This document shows positions 15,537-24,532 of a stretch of DNA of 64,000 nucleotides, in pieces (positions within the stretch are counted from its first letter, which is position 1; every line of letters starts with the position of its first letter). A program made the translations under genes and the position numbers. Source of the stretch: Nonomuraea gerenzanensis (GTDB lineage Bacteria > Actinomycetota > Actinomycetes > Streptosporangiales > Streptosporangiaceae); NCBI RefSeq assembly GCF_020215645.1, contig NZ_CP084058.1, positions 1,116,001 to 1,180,000 of the forward strand, written 5' to 3'. A model generated the notes under the pieces. The model had not been told where the DNA came from, made no database searches, and worked only from the letters and a program-made list of their open reading frames with translations.

Positions 15537-18419
15537 ATGCGAAAAACCCCATTATTAGCGGCTTTAACCCTCGCTGCGTCCCTGCTCTCCGCGCCCGCAC
15601 AGGCCGCCGAGACCTACCCCTTCCAGAACCCGGCCCTGCCGCTGGAGCAGCGGGTCGAGGACCTGCTCGGCCGGCTCACCCTGGACGAGAAGCTGAGTCT
15701 GCTGCACCAGTCGCAGCCCGCGATCCCGCGCCTGGGCATCGCCTACCACAAGAACGGCACCGAGGCCCTGCACGGCGTCGCCTGGTCCAACCACCTCAAT
15801 GACAACTGGAACCAGAAGTTCGCCAGCGGGACCGTCTTCCCGCAGGCGCTCGGCCTGGCCAGCACCTGGGACCCGGCGCTGATCAAGAAGGTCGGCTCGG
15901 CCGTCGGCGACGAGACCCGCGGCTACAACGCCGTGGACCCGGTGCTGTGGGGCCTGCAGGTGTGGGCGCCCGTGGTGGACCTGCTGCGCGACCCGCGGGC
16001 GGGCCGCAACGAGGAGGGCTACTCCGAGGACCCGCTGCTGACCGGCGCCATCTCGACGGCGTACGGCAAGGGGCTGCAGGGTGACGACCCCTTCTACCTG
16101 AAGACCGCGCCCGTGCTGAAGCACTACCTGGCCTACAACAACGAGACCAACCGCAGCCTGACCTCCTCCAACCTGACGCCCAAGCTGAAGCACGAGTACT
16201 ACGAGCCGGCGTTCAAGGCGGCGATCTCGGCCGACGCGGCGACCGGCGTCATGGCGTCGTACAACCTGGTCAACGGGCGGCCCAACCACGTCAACCCGGA
16301 CCTGAACGACGTCGTGCGGTCGTGGACCGACAAGACGCTCTACAACCCCAGCGACGCCTGGGGGCCGCACGCGCTCACCGACCTGGAGCACTACTACGAC
16401 AACAAGCCCGAGGCGTTCGCCGCGGTGCTCAAGGCCGGGCTGGACAGCTTCACCATCGACAACAGCGACATCAGCGTGATGGTGACCAATCTCAAGGCCG
16501 CGCTCGACCAGGGCCTGCTCACCGAGGCGGACGTGGACAAGTCGGTACGCAGCGTGCTGAGCATCCGTACGAGGCTGGGGCACTTCGACCCGGACGGCGG
16601 CCCGTACAAGAAGATCGGCGCCGACGTGATCAACAGCGAGGCCAACAAGCGGCTCAACCGCGAGACGGCGGGCAAGGCCGCGGTGCTGCTGAAGAACTCC
16701 GGGGTGCTGCCGCTGGCCAAGCCGAAGTCCGCGGCCGTGGTCGGCCCGCTGTCGGCCAAGCTCTACCGTGACTGGTACTCGGGGCAGCTCCCGTACCAGG
16801 TGACGCCGCTGGACGGGATCAAGGAGCGGGTCCCCGGCGTGACCACCGGCGAGGGGCTGGAGCGCATCGCGCTCAAGCACCTCGACTCCGGCAAGTACGT
16901 CACCGCCACCGGCACCGGCCCGAACGACAACGCGACGCTCGCCGACACCGCACCCACCGCGGCCTCGCAGTGGGACCTCACCGACTGGACCGGCGGCGTG
17001 TCCACGCTGCGCAACGCGGGCAACGGCATGCTGCTCGGCGGCGACTGGCGCTCGCTCGACACCGACGACGCCGAGCCCGACGGCTGGTACGTCTCCCAGC
17101 AGTTCGCGCTGGAGAAGCAGGCCGACGGCAGCCACCTGATCAGGTACGCCGGGTACGAGACCGTCGAGGGCTGGTTCGCGCTGCCCGACGCCTACGTCGG
17201 GATCACCGCCGAGGGCGCGCTCGGCCTGGTGCCCAAGGCGCAGGCCGCGAAGTTCGCCAAGGAGGTCGTCTCCGACGGCGTCGCCGCGGCAGCCGCGCAG
17301 GCCGCCAAGGCCGAGGTCGCGGTCGTGGTGGTGGGCAGCCACCCGTTCGTGGCCGGGCGCGAGTTCCACGACCGCGACAACCTGCGGCTCGGCGAGGGCC
17401 AGCGGCGGCTGATCGAGGCCGTGCGCAAGGCCAACCCGCGCACGGTGGTGGTCCTGGAGACCAGCTACCCGGTGATCGTGGACGCGCCGACGCTGCTGTG
17501 GACCACCCACGCGGGCGCCGAGACCGGCCACGCCATCGCCGACGTGCTCTTCGGCGACGTCAACCCGGGCGGCCGGCTCACCCAGACCTGGCCGGCCACC
17601 GACGAGCTGCCGAGCCTGCTCGACTACGACCTGACCAAGACCGGCATGACCTACCTGTACGGCGACGACAAGCCGCTCTACGCCTTCGGGCACGGCCTGA
17701 GCTACACCTCCTTCGCCTACCAGGGCCTGCGCGCGCAGGGCGAGCGGGTGAGCGTGAAGGTCACCAACACCGGCAGGGTCAGGGGCGACGAGGTCGTCCA
17801 GCTCTACACCCACCAGCGCGAGTCCCGCTTCCAGCAGCCCGTCAAGCAGCTGCGCGGCTTCCAGCGGGTCACGCTGAACCCGGGCCAGTCGCGGACGGTC
17901 ACCTTCACCCTGAAGAAGTCCGACCTGGCCGTCTGGGACCACACCCGCGACAAGTGGACGGTCGAGAACGCCACCCACGACCTCCTCGTCGGCTCCGCCT
18001 CCGACCGGATCCGCCAGTCCACGACGCTGCGCGTGTCCGGCGAGACCGTCCCCGTGCGCGACCTGACCAAGGTGACGCGCGCGATGGACTTCGACGACTA
18101 CTCGGGCGTCGCCTTCGCCGACGAGAGCAAGGTGCGCGGCGAGGTCGTCGAGGGCTCGGCGGGCGACTGGGTGTCCTACACCGGCGCGTCCTGGGGCTCG
18201 CGGCTGACCGCCTCGGTCGCCTCGGTGGGCGGCGGCTCGTTCGAGGTGCGGCGCGGCTCGCCGACCGGCGCGCTGCTCGCGACCGTGCAGGTGCCCGCGA
18301 CCGGCGGGATCTACCAGTACGGGACGGTGAACGCCGCGGTGAAGGCGGGCACCGGGAGCGTGTACCTGGTGTTCAAGGGCGACCTGCGGATCAAGGACTT
18401 CGCGTTCACCAGGTCGTGA
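15537..18419 (+). CDS. Secreted GH3 beta-glycosidase with inserted trefoil-like domain and C-terminal CBM6-like domain
   Basis: A 960-residue exported family-3 enzyme, probably a beta-xylosidase or beta-glucosidase. Signal peptide at residues 1-23 (cut after APAQA). The GH3 N-domain spans about 40-340 with KHYLAYNNET and the likely nucleophile Asp273 in NPSDAW. The GH3 C-domain is interrupted at about 440-575 by a module with LKHLDSGKYVTATGTG and a repeat-like strand pattern resembling a fascin/RICIN beta-trefoil. A fibronectin-III-like region spans about 735-815. The last 110 residues look like a CBM6/35-type sandwich (VEGSAGDWVSYTGASWG). The first codons are unusually AT-rich, common at secreted starts. 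A cytoplasmic paralogue with the same layout starts at 39153. Confidence 0.88.
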   Translation: MRKTPLLAALTLAASLLSAPAQAAETYPFQNPALPLEQRVEDLLGRLTLDEKLSLLHQSQPAIPRLGIAYHKNGTEALHGVAWSNHLNDNWNQKFASGTVFPQALGLASTWDPALIKKVGSAVGDETRGYNAVDPVLWGLQVWAPVVDLLRDPRAGRNEEGYSEDPLLTGAISTAYGKGLQGDDPFYLKTAPVLKHYLAYNNETNRSLTSSNLTPKLKHEYYEPAFKAAISADAATGVMASYNLVNGRPNHVNPDLNDVVRSWTDKTLYNPSDAWGPHALTDLEHYYDNKPEAFAAVLKAGLDSFTIDNSDISVMVTNLKAALDQGLLTEADVDKSVRSVLSIRTRLGHFDPDGGPYKKIGADVINSEANKRLNRETAGKAAVLLKNSGVLPLAKPKSAAVVGPLSAKLYRDWYSGQLPYQVTPLDGIKERVPGVTTGEGLERIALKHLDSGKYVTATGTGPNDNATLADTAPTAASQWDLTDWTGGVSTLRNAGNGMLLGGDWRSLDTDDAEPDGWYVSQQFALEKQADGSHLIRYAGYETVEGWFALPDAYVGITAEGALGLVPKAQAAKFAKEVVSDGVAAAAAQAAKAEVAVVVVGSHPFVAGREFHDRDNLRLGEGQRRLIEAVRKANPRTVVVLETSYPVIVDAPTLLWTTHAGAETGHAIADVLFGDVNPGGRLTQTWPATDELPSLLDYDLTKTGMTYLYGDDKPLYAFGHGLSYTSFAYQGLRAQGERVSVKVTNTGRVRGDEVVQLYTHQRESRFQQPVKQLRGFQRVTLNPGQSRTVTFTLKKSDLAVWDHTRDKWTVENATHDLLVGSASDRIRQSTTLRVSGETVPVRDLTKVTRAMDFDDYSGVAFADESKVRGEVVEGSAGDWVSYTGASWGSRLTASVASVGGGSFEVRRGSPTGALLATVQVPATGGIYQYGTVNAAVKAGTGSVYLVFKGDLRIKDFAFTRS

Positions 18420-18468
18420 TCACGGGGCGGCAGAATCTGCGATCCACTCCGCGCACGAAGGGGAAACG

Positions 18469-19224
18469 ATGAAGCGGACGATCGCAGTTGCCGTCATGGC
18501 GGCCATGACCACGGTCATGGCCGCCACCCCCGCCCAGGCGGACCCGGTCAGGGCCTTGCGGGCCGAGCTACGGGCGGGCAAGGGGGTGAAGTTCCGCGAC
18601 GTCACGGCGTTGCTGCAGAACAAGGCGAAGATCGCGTTCCTGTGGCGCGCGGGGACGTGGCAGTTCGGCAAGCAGGGCGTCGTCGCCTCCGACATCACCG
18701 CCACGTACAAGCAGTACGACGGGGCGATGTTCGACTACATGCGAGGGCTCAAGGGTGGGCGCACGATCTGGGTCAACGGCAGCAGCTGGACCACGCACCC
18801 GGTCGGCGAGGCGCCCGAGGGCGGCACGTTCGAGAAGGACCCCTTCGGCATGACCGGTGGTCAGGTCGGCACCTACTCCCAGCTCGTGAACCCGGCCGAG
18901 CCCGCCACGCTCAAGATCCTGCTCCAGGGCAGGAAACAGGGCCGCACGTACGCGGGCCGGCTCAGCTACGCCGTGCTGGCGAAGGTGTCGCCGTGGTTCC
19001 GGGCGTCGTTCCCGTTCCACCAGGGCGACCGGACGGTGCTGCGGTACGAGCTCACGCTCGGGCCTGACAACCTCCCCCGCAGGCTCGTCACCTCGCATCC
19101 CGCCGCCAGCCACGTGTCCGCCGGCATCGAGGTCGGGGACGGCCGGTTCCGGGTCGAGACGACCTACACCGGCTGGGGCTCGAAAGTGAGCATCACGGCA
19201 CCCCCGAAGAGCCGAATCGCTTGA
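18469..19224 (+). CDS. Secreted protein of unknown function
   Basis: A 251-residue exported protein with a signal peptide of about 24 residues (cleavage after TPAQA). I do not recognise a named family with confidence. The mature part has YKQYDGAMFDYMRGLKGGRTIWVNGSSWT and later LRYELTLGPDNLPRRLVTSH. The length and alternating strands recall LolA/LppX-like lipid-binding or cell-envelope proteins of actinobacteria, but this is only a structural impression. AAGGGG precedes the ATG. It starts 49 bases after the GH3 stop and may be a read-through member of that operon. Confidence 0.7.
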   Translation: MKRTIAVAVMAAMTTVMAATPAQADPVRALRAELRAGKGVKFRDVTALLQNKAKIAFLWRAGTWQFGKQGVVASDITATYKQYDGAMFDYMRGLKGGRTIWVNGSSWTTHPVGEAPEGGTFEKDPFGMTGGQVGTYSQLVNPAEPATLKILLQGRKQGRTYAGRLSYAVLAKVSPWFRASFPFHQGDRTVLRYELTLGPDNLPRRLVTSHPAASHVSAGIEVGDGRFRVETTYTGWGSKVSITAPPKSRIA

Positions 19225-19229
19225 CTCCC

Positions 19230-19276
19230 TTGGATAGCAGTGTTATCTAGTAGAGCTAGGTAGTTCTGCTATCCAA
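19230..19276. promoter_or_regulatory. Nested palindromic operator before the DoxX gene
   Basis: TTGGATAGCAG (19230-19240) and CTGCTATCCAA (19266-19276) are a perfect 11-bp inverted repeat. Inside the 25-base loop, TATCTAG (19244-19250) and CTAGGTA (19256-19262) form a second one (6 of 7). The outer repeat ends just before the GGAGG ribosome site, so a bound TetR/MarR-type repressor or an RNA hairpin could control the gene. No obvious cognate regulator is adjacent. Confidence 0.55.
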
Positions 19277-19287
19277 CGGAGGTTCCC

Positions 19288-19809
19288 GTGACTGTCATCG
19301 TCCTGCTGGTCGCCACCGTGGCGTTCCGGCTGCTCGGGCTGGCCGGCGTGCGCCGGTTCGGCACCTGGCGCGTGAGTGCCGCCCACGGCCTCGCGGTCAT
19401 GCTCGTCATGACCGCGAGCGCCCACTTCGTCCCCGGCGACGTGACCTTCATGCCGAACTACGACGACATGGTGGCCATGGTGCCGTCGTTCGTGCCGTTC
19501 CCCGGCCTCATGGTGTACCTGAGCGGGGTGCTGGAGCTGGCCGGGGCCGTGGGGCTGGTGCTGGAGCGCACCCGCAAGCCCGCCGGGATCTGCCTGGCGC
19601 TGCTGTTCGTGGCGTTGCTGCCGGCCAACGTCAACGCGGCCCAGCTCGGCCTGGAGGACGTCGGGTCGCCGCTGTGGCAGCGGATCCCCGAGCAGGTCCT
19701 CTACATCGCGGTCGCGCTCTGGGGCGCGGGGCTCTTCACCCGCTCAGCGGACCGTCCAGCCGCCGTCGATCACCAGCGTGTGCCCAGTCACCAGGGAAGC
19801 GGCCGGTGA
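19288..19809 (+). CDS. DoxX family membrane protein
   Basis: A 173-residue four-helix membrane protein. The pattern AHGLAVMLVMTASAHFVPGD, PFPGLMVYLSGVLELAGAVGLVLERTRKPAG and CLALLFVALLPANVNAA matches the DoxX/DoxD-like superfamily seen in redox and membrane-stress systems. GTG start with GGAGG five bases upstream. The last 22 codons overlap the opposing SDR gene by 66 bases and look low-complexity, suggesting the stop was lost and the tail extended. Expression is probably controlled by the palindromes immediately upstream. Confidence 0.8.
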   Translation: MTVIVLLVATVAFRLLGLAGVRRFGTWRVSAAHGLAVMLVMTASAHFVPGDVTFMPNYDDMVAMVPSFVPFPGLMVYLSGVLELAGAVGLVLERTRKPAGICLALLFVALLPANVNAAQLGLEDVGSPLWQRIPEQVLYIAVALWGAGLFTRSADRPAAVDHQRVPSHQGSGR

Positions 19810-20514
19810 GGCGAGGAAGAGGACAGCGCCCGCGACGTCCATCGGCTCGCCGATGCGGTGCAGCGCCGCGATCCGCTCGATCACGTCGGCCTCGAACGCC
19901 GGGTCCGACAGGGCGGGCGCGGTGCCGGGCGTGCGGATGAAGGTGGGGGCGACGTTGTTCACGGTGATGCCGTGCGGCCCCCACTCGACGGCCAGGCAGC
20001 GGGTGAGGTGGGCGATGGCCGCCTTGGTCATGCAGTAGACGGACTCACCGGGCAGCGCCACCTCCCCCGCCTGCGAGCCGACGTTCACCATCCGGCCGTA
20101 GCCCTGCTCGATCATCGCCCGGCCCACCGCCTGGCTGGTCAGGAAGGTGCCCTTCAGATTCACCTGGAGGGTCCGGTCGAAGTCCTCCTCCGTCACCTCC
20201 TCGGCCGGGTTGCCGGGCGCGACGCCCGCGTTGTTGACCAGGATGTCGATCCTGCCGAACCGCTCCAGCGCGCTCCGCACGGCCGCCGCGATCTGGCCGG
20301 GGGCGGTCACGTCCATCTGCAGCGGCAGTGCGGCTCGCCCCATCCGCTCGATCTCGGCGCACAGCCCGCCGTCCGCCGCCGCGTCCCGCAGGCCCAGCGC
20401 GACGTCGGCGCCGGCGTTCGCCAGCGCCAGCGAGATCGCCCGGCCGAGACCCCGCGCCGCGCCCGTGACCAGCGCGATCCTGCCGTCCACCCGGTACTCG
20501 GGGAAACCCGTCAT
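19744..20514 (-). CDS. SDR family oxidoreductase
   Basis: A 256-residue NAD(P)-dependent short-chain dehydrogenase. Cofactor loop TGAARGLGRAIS, NNAG at about residue 93, catalytic Ser/Tyr/Lys in NVGSQAGEV...YCMTK, and the C-terminal ASPAASLVTGHTLVIDGGW. Sequence style resembles gluconate/sorbitol-type and 3-oxoacyl reductases; the sugar context suggests oxidation or reduction of a sugar or sugar acid, but this is inference. It is divergent from the xyloglucanase gene, with a shared operator-like motif 13-35 bases upstream of its ATG. Confidence 0.9.
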   Translation of the reverse strand: MTGFPEYRVDGRIALVTGAARGLGRAISLALANAGADVALGLRDAAADGGLCAEIERMGRAALPLQMDVTAPGQIAAAVRSALERFGRIDILVNNAGVAPGNPAEEVTEEDFDRTLQVNLKGTFLTSQAVGRAMIEQGYGRMVNVGSQAGEVALPGESVYCMTKAAIAHLTRCLAVEWGPHGITVNNVAPTFIRTPGTAPALSDPAFEADVIERIAALHRIGEPMDVAGAVLFLASPAASLVTGHTLVIDGGWTVR

Positions 20515-20526
20515 GATGCCCCTTAA

Positions 20527-20548
20527 TTGGTTGTATGTCCAAACTATT
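20527..20548. promoter_or_regulatory. Operator site B of the shared TTGG-N8-SCAAAC motif
   Basis: TTGG (20527-20530), eight bases, CCAAACTATT (20539-20548). TTGG/CCAA is a perfect inverted repeat with the same 8-base spacing as the sites at 10156 and 37707. It lies between the divergent SDR and GH74 genes and could regulate both. Confidence 0.6.
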
Positions 20549-20700
20549 GACCTGTCTTGCGCGCGTGTGTGAGCCTTCTGTGTGAAAGCTCATGCGCGAA
20601 GGCGCGGCGACGGTCAGGGTCGGTGCACTCTGCTCGTGCATGGCGGTCATCTGACGCCTTTGGGGCGCCTTCCGGCGTGCCTGGAAAGGAAGAGCCGCGC

Positions 20701-23373
20701 ATGCGAAAGAGATTATTCGTCATGCTCGCGACCGCCGCCGTCCTGCTCGTGGCGGCCGTGGTGCGGATGTCTCCGGTCTCGGCGGTCGCCGCGGACCCGT
20801 ACACGTACAAGAACGTGCGGATCGACGGCGGGGGCTTCGTGCCCGGGATCATCTTCAACCCGACGGAGCGCAACCTCATCTACGCCCGCACCGACATCGG
20901 CGGCGCGTACCGGTGGAACCAGTCCACCAAATCCTGGACCCCGCTCCTCGACTGGGTCGGCTGGGACAAGTGGGGCTACAACGGGGTGATCAGCATGGCC
21001 ACCGACCCCGTGCAGACCAACCGCGTGTATGCCGCCGTCGGCATGTACACCAACTCCTGGGACCCGAACAACGGCGCCATCCTGCGCTCCACCGACAAGG
21101 GCGACACCTGGCAGGTCACCGCGCTGCCGTTCAAGCTGGGCGGCAACATGCCGGGCCGCGGCATGGGCGAGGCCCTGTCGGTGGACCCCAACGACAACCG
21201 CGTCCTCTACTTCGGCGCGCCCAACGGCAACGGCCTGTGGCGCAGCACCGACTACGGCGCCACCTGGTCGAAGGTGACGAGCTTCCCCAACGCCGGCAAC
21301 TACGCCCAGGACCCCAGCGACCCCAACGGCTACCTCAGCCACCGGCCCGGCGTCGTCTGGGTGACCTACGACAAGCGCTCGTCCACCGCCGGCACCGCCA
21401 CCAGGACCATCTACGTGGGCGTCGCCGACAAGGACAACACGGTCTACCGCACCACCGACGGCGGCGCCACCTGGTCCCGGCTGGCCGGGCAGCCCACCGG
21501 CTACATCGCGCACAAGGGCGTGCTGGACACCGTCAACGGCTACCTCTACCTGGCCACCAGCGACACCGGCGGACCGTACGACGGGGCCAAGGGCGACGTG
21601 TGGCGCTACGCCACCGCCACCGGCACCTGGACCCAGATCAGCCCCATCCCGTCGTCCAGCGCCGACGACTACTTCGGCTACAGCGGCCTGACCATCGACC
21701 GCCAGGACCCGGCCACCATCATGGTGGCCACGCAGATCTCCTGGTGGCCGGACGTCATCTTCTTCCGCTCCACCGACTCGGGCGCCACGTGGACGCGCGT
21801 CTGGGACTGGACCTCCTACCCCGACCGCTCCTTCCGCTACAAGATGGACGTCTCCGCGAACCCGTGGCTGACCTTCGGCACCAACCCGCAACCGCCCGAG
21901 GTCACGCCCAAGCTCGGCTGGATGACCGAGTCGCTGGAGATCGACCCGTTCGACTCCAACCGGATGATGTACGGCACCGGCGCCACCATCTACGGCACCG
22001 AGGACCTCGGGCTGTGGGACTCCGGCGGCCAGTTCACGATCAGGCCCATGGCCAAGGGCCTGGAGGAGACGGCCGTCCTCGACCTGATCAGCCCGCCGAG
22101 CGGCGCGCCCCTGGTCAGCGGCCTGGGTGACATCGCCGGCTTCCGCCACACGAGCCTGGACGCCGTACCGTCCATGATGTTCACCCAGCCGAACTTCACC
22201 TCCACCACCAGCCTCGACTACGCCGAGAAGGCGCCCTCGATCATGGTCAGGGCCGGCAACTTCACCGACGCCGACCGCCCGAACGACAGCCACGTGGCCT
22301 TCTCCACCGACGGCGGCGCCAACTGGTTCCAGGGCAGCGAGCCCGGCGGGATCAACGAGGGCGGCACGGTCGCCGCGGCGGCCGACGGCTCCCGCTTCGT
22401 CTGGGCGCCCAAGGGCGTGACCCCCGTCTACTCCGTCGGCTACGGCAACTCCTGGCAGCCCGCCTCCGGCCTGCCCACCGGCGCCACCGTGGAGTCGGAC
22501 CGGGTCAACCCGATGAAGTTCTACGGACTCAGCGGCGGCCGCCTGTACGTCAGCACCAACGGCGGCGCCACCTTCACCGCCACCGCCGCGACCGGCCTGC
22601 CCGCGACCGCCACCAAGTTCAAGGCCGTGCCCGGGATCGAGGGCGACCTGTGGCTGGCCGGCGAGGGCGGCCTGTGGCACTCGACGAACAGCGGCGCCTC
22701 CTTCACCAAGGTGTCCGGGGTGACGAGCTCCGTCAACGTCGGCTTCGGCAAGGCCGCGCCCGGCGCCACCTACCTGGCGATCTACGCCGTCGCCACCGTG
22801 GACGGCACCACCGGCCTGTACCGCTCCGACGACGGCGGCTCGACCTGGGTGCGCATCAACGACGACAAGCACCAGTGGGGGAACATGGGCGAGGCGCTGA
22901 CGGGCGACCCGCGCGTGTACGGCCGCGTCTACCTGGGCACGAACGGCCGCGGCATCATCTACGGCGACCGCACCGGCCCACCGGTCACCGTCACCCCGAC
23001 CGTCACCCCTACGGTCACGCCCACTGTGACCCCGACCGTCACCCCGACCGTCACCCCGACCACCGGGACGGGCTGCACGGCCACCTACAAGCCGGGCAAC
23101 TCCTGGCCGGGCGGCTTCCAGGCCGAGGTCGCGGTCCAGAACACCGGCACCTCCGCCATCACCGGCTGGCGGGTGACGTGGACCTGGCCCGGTGACCAGA
23201 AGATCACCCAGATCTGGAGCGCCACGCAGACGCAGAGCGGGGCGAACCTCACCGCCGTGAACGCCGGCTACAACGGCAACCTCGCGGCCGGCGCCTCGAC
23301 GTCGTTCGGCTTCAACGGCAGCTACACCGGCACCAACACCCCACCCGCCACCCTCACCTGCACCCCGGCATAG
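20701..23373 (+). CDS. Secreted GH74 xyloglucanase with C-terminal CBM2
   Basis: An 890-residue extracellular endo-xyloglucanase. Signal peptide at about residues 1-31 (ends SAVAA). The GH74 double seven-bladed propeller covers about 32-755, with BNR/Asp-box repeats such as STDKGDTWQV, STDSGATW and TTDGGATW. The two catalytic aspartates are expected at Asp65 (RTDIGGAYRW) and Asp477 (GLGDIAGFRH). A VTPT-repeat linker (about 761-790, DNA 22981-23066) leads to a family-2 cellulose-binding module (about 791-890) with flanking cysteines and surface tryptophans. ATG at 20701 follows AAAGGAAG; a longer frame from 20557 lacks support. It supplies the oligosaccharides used by the GH31/ABC/GH3 operon. 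Confidence 0.95.
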   Translation: MRKRLFVMLATAAVLLVAAVVRMSPVSAVAADPYTYKNVRIDGGGFVPGIIFNPTERNLIYARTDIGGAYRWNQSTKSWTPLLDWVGWDKWGYNGVISMATDPVQTNRVYAAVGMYTNSWDPNNGAILRSTDKGDTWQVTALPFKLGGNMPGRGMGEALSVDPNDNRVLYFGAPNGNGLWRSTDYGATWSKVTSFPNAGNYAQDPSDPNGYLSHRPGVVWVTYDKRSSTAGTATRTIYVGVADKDNTVYRTTDGGATWSRLAGQPTGYIAHKGVLDTVNGYLYLATSDTGGPYDGAKGDVWRYATATGTWTQISPIPSSSADDYFGYSGLTIDRQDPATIMVATQISWWPDVIFFRSTDSGATWTRVWDWTSYPDRSFRYKMDVSANPWLTFGTNPQPPEVTPKLGWMTESLEIDPFDSNRMMYGTGATIYGTEDLGLWDSGGQFTIRPMAKGLEETAVLDLISPPSGAPLVSGLGDIAGFRHTSLDAVPSMMFTQPNFTSTTSLDYAEKAPSIMVRAGNFTDADRPNDSHVAFSTDGGANWFQGSEPGGINEGGTVAAAADGSRFVWAPKGVTPVYSVGYGNSWQPASGLPTGATVESDRVNPMKFYGLSGGRLYVSTNGGATFTATAATGLPATATKFKAVPGIEGDLWLAGEGGLWHSTNSGASFTKVSGVTSSVNVGFGKAAPGATYLAIYAVATVDGTTGLYRSDDGGSTWVRINDDKHQWGNMGEALTGDPRVYGRVYLGTNGRGIIYGDRTGPPVTVTPTVTPTVTPTVTPTVTPTVTPTTGTGCTATYKPGNSWPGGFQAEVAVQNTGTSAITGWRVTWTWPGDQKITQIWSATQTQSGANLTAVNAGYNGNLAAGASTSFGFNGSYTGTNTPPATLTCTPA

Positions 23374-23379
23374 GAGGCC

Positions 23380-23411
23380 GGGCGCCGCTCGCAGCCTGGC
23401 GAGCGGCGCCC
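23380..23411 (+). terminator. Strong hairpin terminator after GH74
   Basis: A perfect 13-bp stem (23380-23392 with 23399-23411) around a 6-base loop, six bases after the xyloglucanase stop. No T-tract follows, as is usual for high-GC actinomycete terminators. It also faces the end of the convergent gene at 23444 and may serve both. Confidence 0.8.
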
Positions 23412-23443
23412 TACCTGCTGCCTACGCCCGCCCTGCCTGCCCC

Positions 23444-23854
23444 TCAAGCGGCATCGAGGGCTTCGGTGATCTTGGCGGCCATGTCGGCCATGACGGGGCT
23501 GGTCGGGCCCTGCTGGGACCGGCTGGCGGCCTCGACGGCGACGAGGACGGTCCGGCGGAAGTTGCCGGCCTCCTCCGGAGCCTGCCGCCTGAGCAGGCTC
23601 ATGGACGCGGTCAGGGCCGGCAGTACCTGGTCGGCCAGCGTGGCGACCGTCCTGCCGTACTTCACGCCCTTCGGCGCCTTGGCCAGCACGTGCCCGACGA
23701 GGCCGGTCGCGGAGGTCAGGGCGATGGACCCGTCGGTGCCCGCCTTGTGCGCCGAACCGGCGGCGCCGGCGGCGGACATCAGGGAGACGGCGCCCCAGCC
23801 GGCGAGCCGCAGGGTGTGCTGGTCCTGGTCGGTGAGGGTGAGGGTGGTGGTCAT
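23444..23854 (-). CDS. Hypothetical protein, helical, alanine-rich
   Basis: A 136-residue protein I do not recognise. It starts MTTTLTLTDQDQHTLRLAGWGAVS and is mostly helical with two glycine/alanine-rich stretches (AAGAAGSAHKAG, ATGLVGHVLA) that could form short membrane hairpins. The C-terminus MADMAAKITEALDAA is amphipathic. ATG at 23854 is chosen because GAAGGAG lies 8 bases upstream; the GTG at 23872 would place that site inside the gene. Monocistronic, convergent with the xyloglucanase. Confidence 0.65.
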   Translation of the reverse strand: MTTTLTLTDQDQHTLRLAGWGAVSLMSAAGAAGSAHKAGTDGSIALTSATGLVGHVLAKAPKGVKYGRTVATLADQVLPALTASMSLLRRQAPEEAGNFRRTVLVAVEAASRSQQGPTSPVMADMAAKITEALDAA

Positions 23855-24003
23855 GGCGGTGTGCTCCTTCACTTCGCTCGGCCGAACCGTTCGGCTGATG
23901 ACACTGACTTTCGCCGACCGCCCTGATGCGGGGCCGTCACCGCCCTGACGCAGCCGCTGACACGAGCCCGGTTGCCCTGCGGCCCCCCGGGTAGCAGCCC
24001 TCC

Positions 24004-24474
24004 ATGCACACAGTCGTCAGAAGCCTGATCGCGGGCGCGGCCGGCACCAGCGCGCTCAACCTCGCCACCTACCTCGACATGGCGATCCGGGCCCGCGGCG
24101 CCAGCACCACCCCGCAGCAGGCCGTGGCGAAGCTGACCGACCTCACGGACGTCAGCCTCGGCGACGGCGAGCAGGCCGAGAACCGCAAGGAGGCCCTCGG
24201 CTCCCTCCTCGGCTACGCCACGGGCGCGGGCGCGGCCCTCTGCTACGCCCTGCTCGCCGCGCGCCGCCGCCCGTCCCGGCCGCTGGGGATCGCGGCCCTG
24301 ACGGCCCTCGCCATGGCCGGCTCGAACGTCCCGCTCACCGCCCTCGGGACGACGGACCCGCGCGAGTGGCCGGCCTCGGCGTGGATCTCGGACGCCGTCC
24401 CGCACCTGGCGTACGGGATCACCGCGTACGCGGCTTACGAGCTGCTGAGGCCCTCCCGGCGGCCATCGTCTTGA
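24004..24474 (+). CDS. Hypothetical membrane protein
   Basis: A 156-residue protein with four hydrophobic segments (VVRSLIAGAAGTSALNLATYL, LGYATGAGAALCYALLA, LGIAALTALAMAGSNVPL, AVPHLAYGITAYAAYELL). It resembles small actinobacterial membrane proteins of unknown function that carry a central polar loop, here AVAKLTDLTDVSLGDGEQAENRKEALG. No clear ribosome site precedes the ATG, so translation may be leaderless. It is followed 58 bases later by the formamidase-like gene on the same strand; no functional link is evident. Confidence 0.65.
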   Translation: MHTVVRSLIAGAAGTSALNLATYLDMAIRARGASTTPQQAVAKLTDLTDVSLGDGEQAENRKEALGSLLGYATGAGAALCYALLAARRRPSRPLGIAALTALAMAGSNVPLTALGTTDPREWPASAWISDAVPHLAYGITAYAAYELLRPSRRPSS

Positions 24475-24532
24475 CAGGCGGGAGCGGCGGGCGAAGCGTG
24501 ACGCTCACACGCGCAACCCGAGGGGCCCCGCC

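Noticed and set aside
15564..17978. 804-codon minus-strand open frame
   Set aside because: Shadow of the secreted GH3 gene; no ribosome site and no recognisable motif.
20557..20700. N-terminal extension of the GH74 gene
   Set aside because: The ATG at 20701 begins a proper signal peptide with a ribosome site; the extension would bury it.
22981..23066. Tandem repeat of Pro/Thr codons as a separate repeat element
   Set aside because: It is the VTPT linker between the GH74 and CBM2 domains, a normal feature of secreted cellulase-type enzymes.
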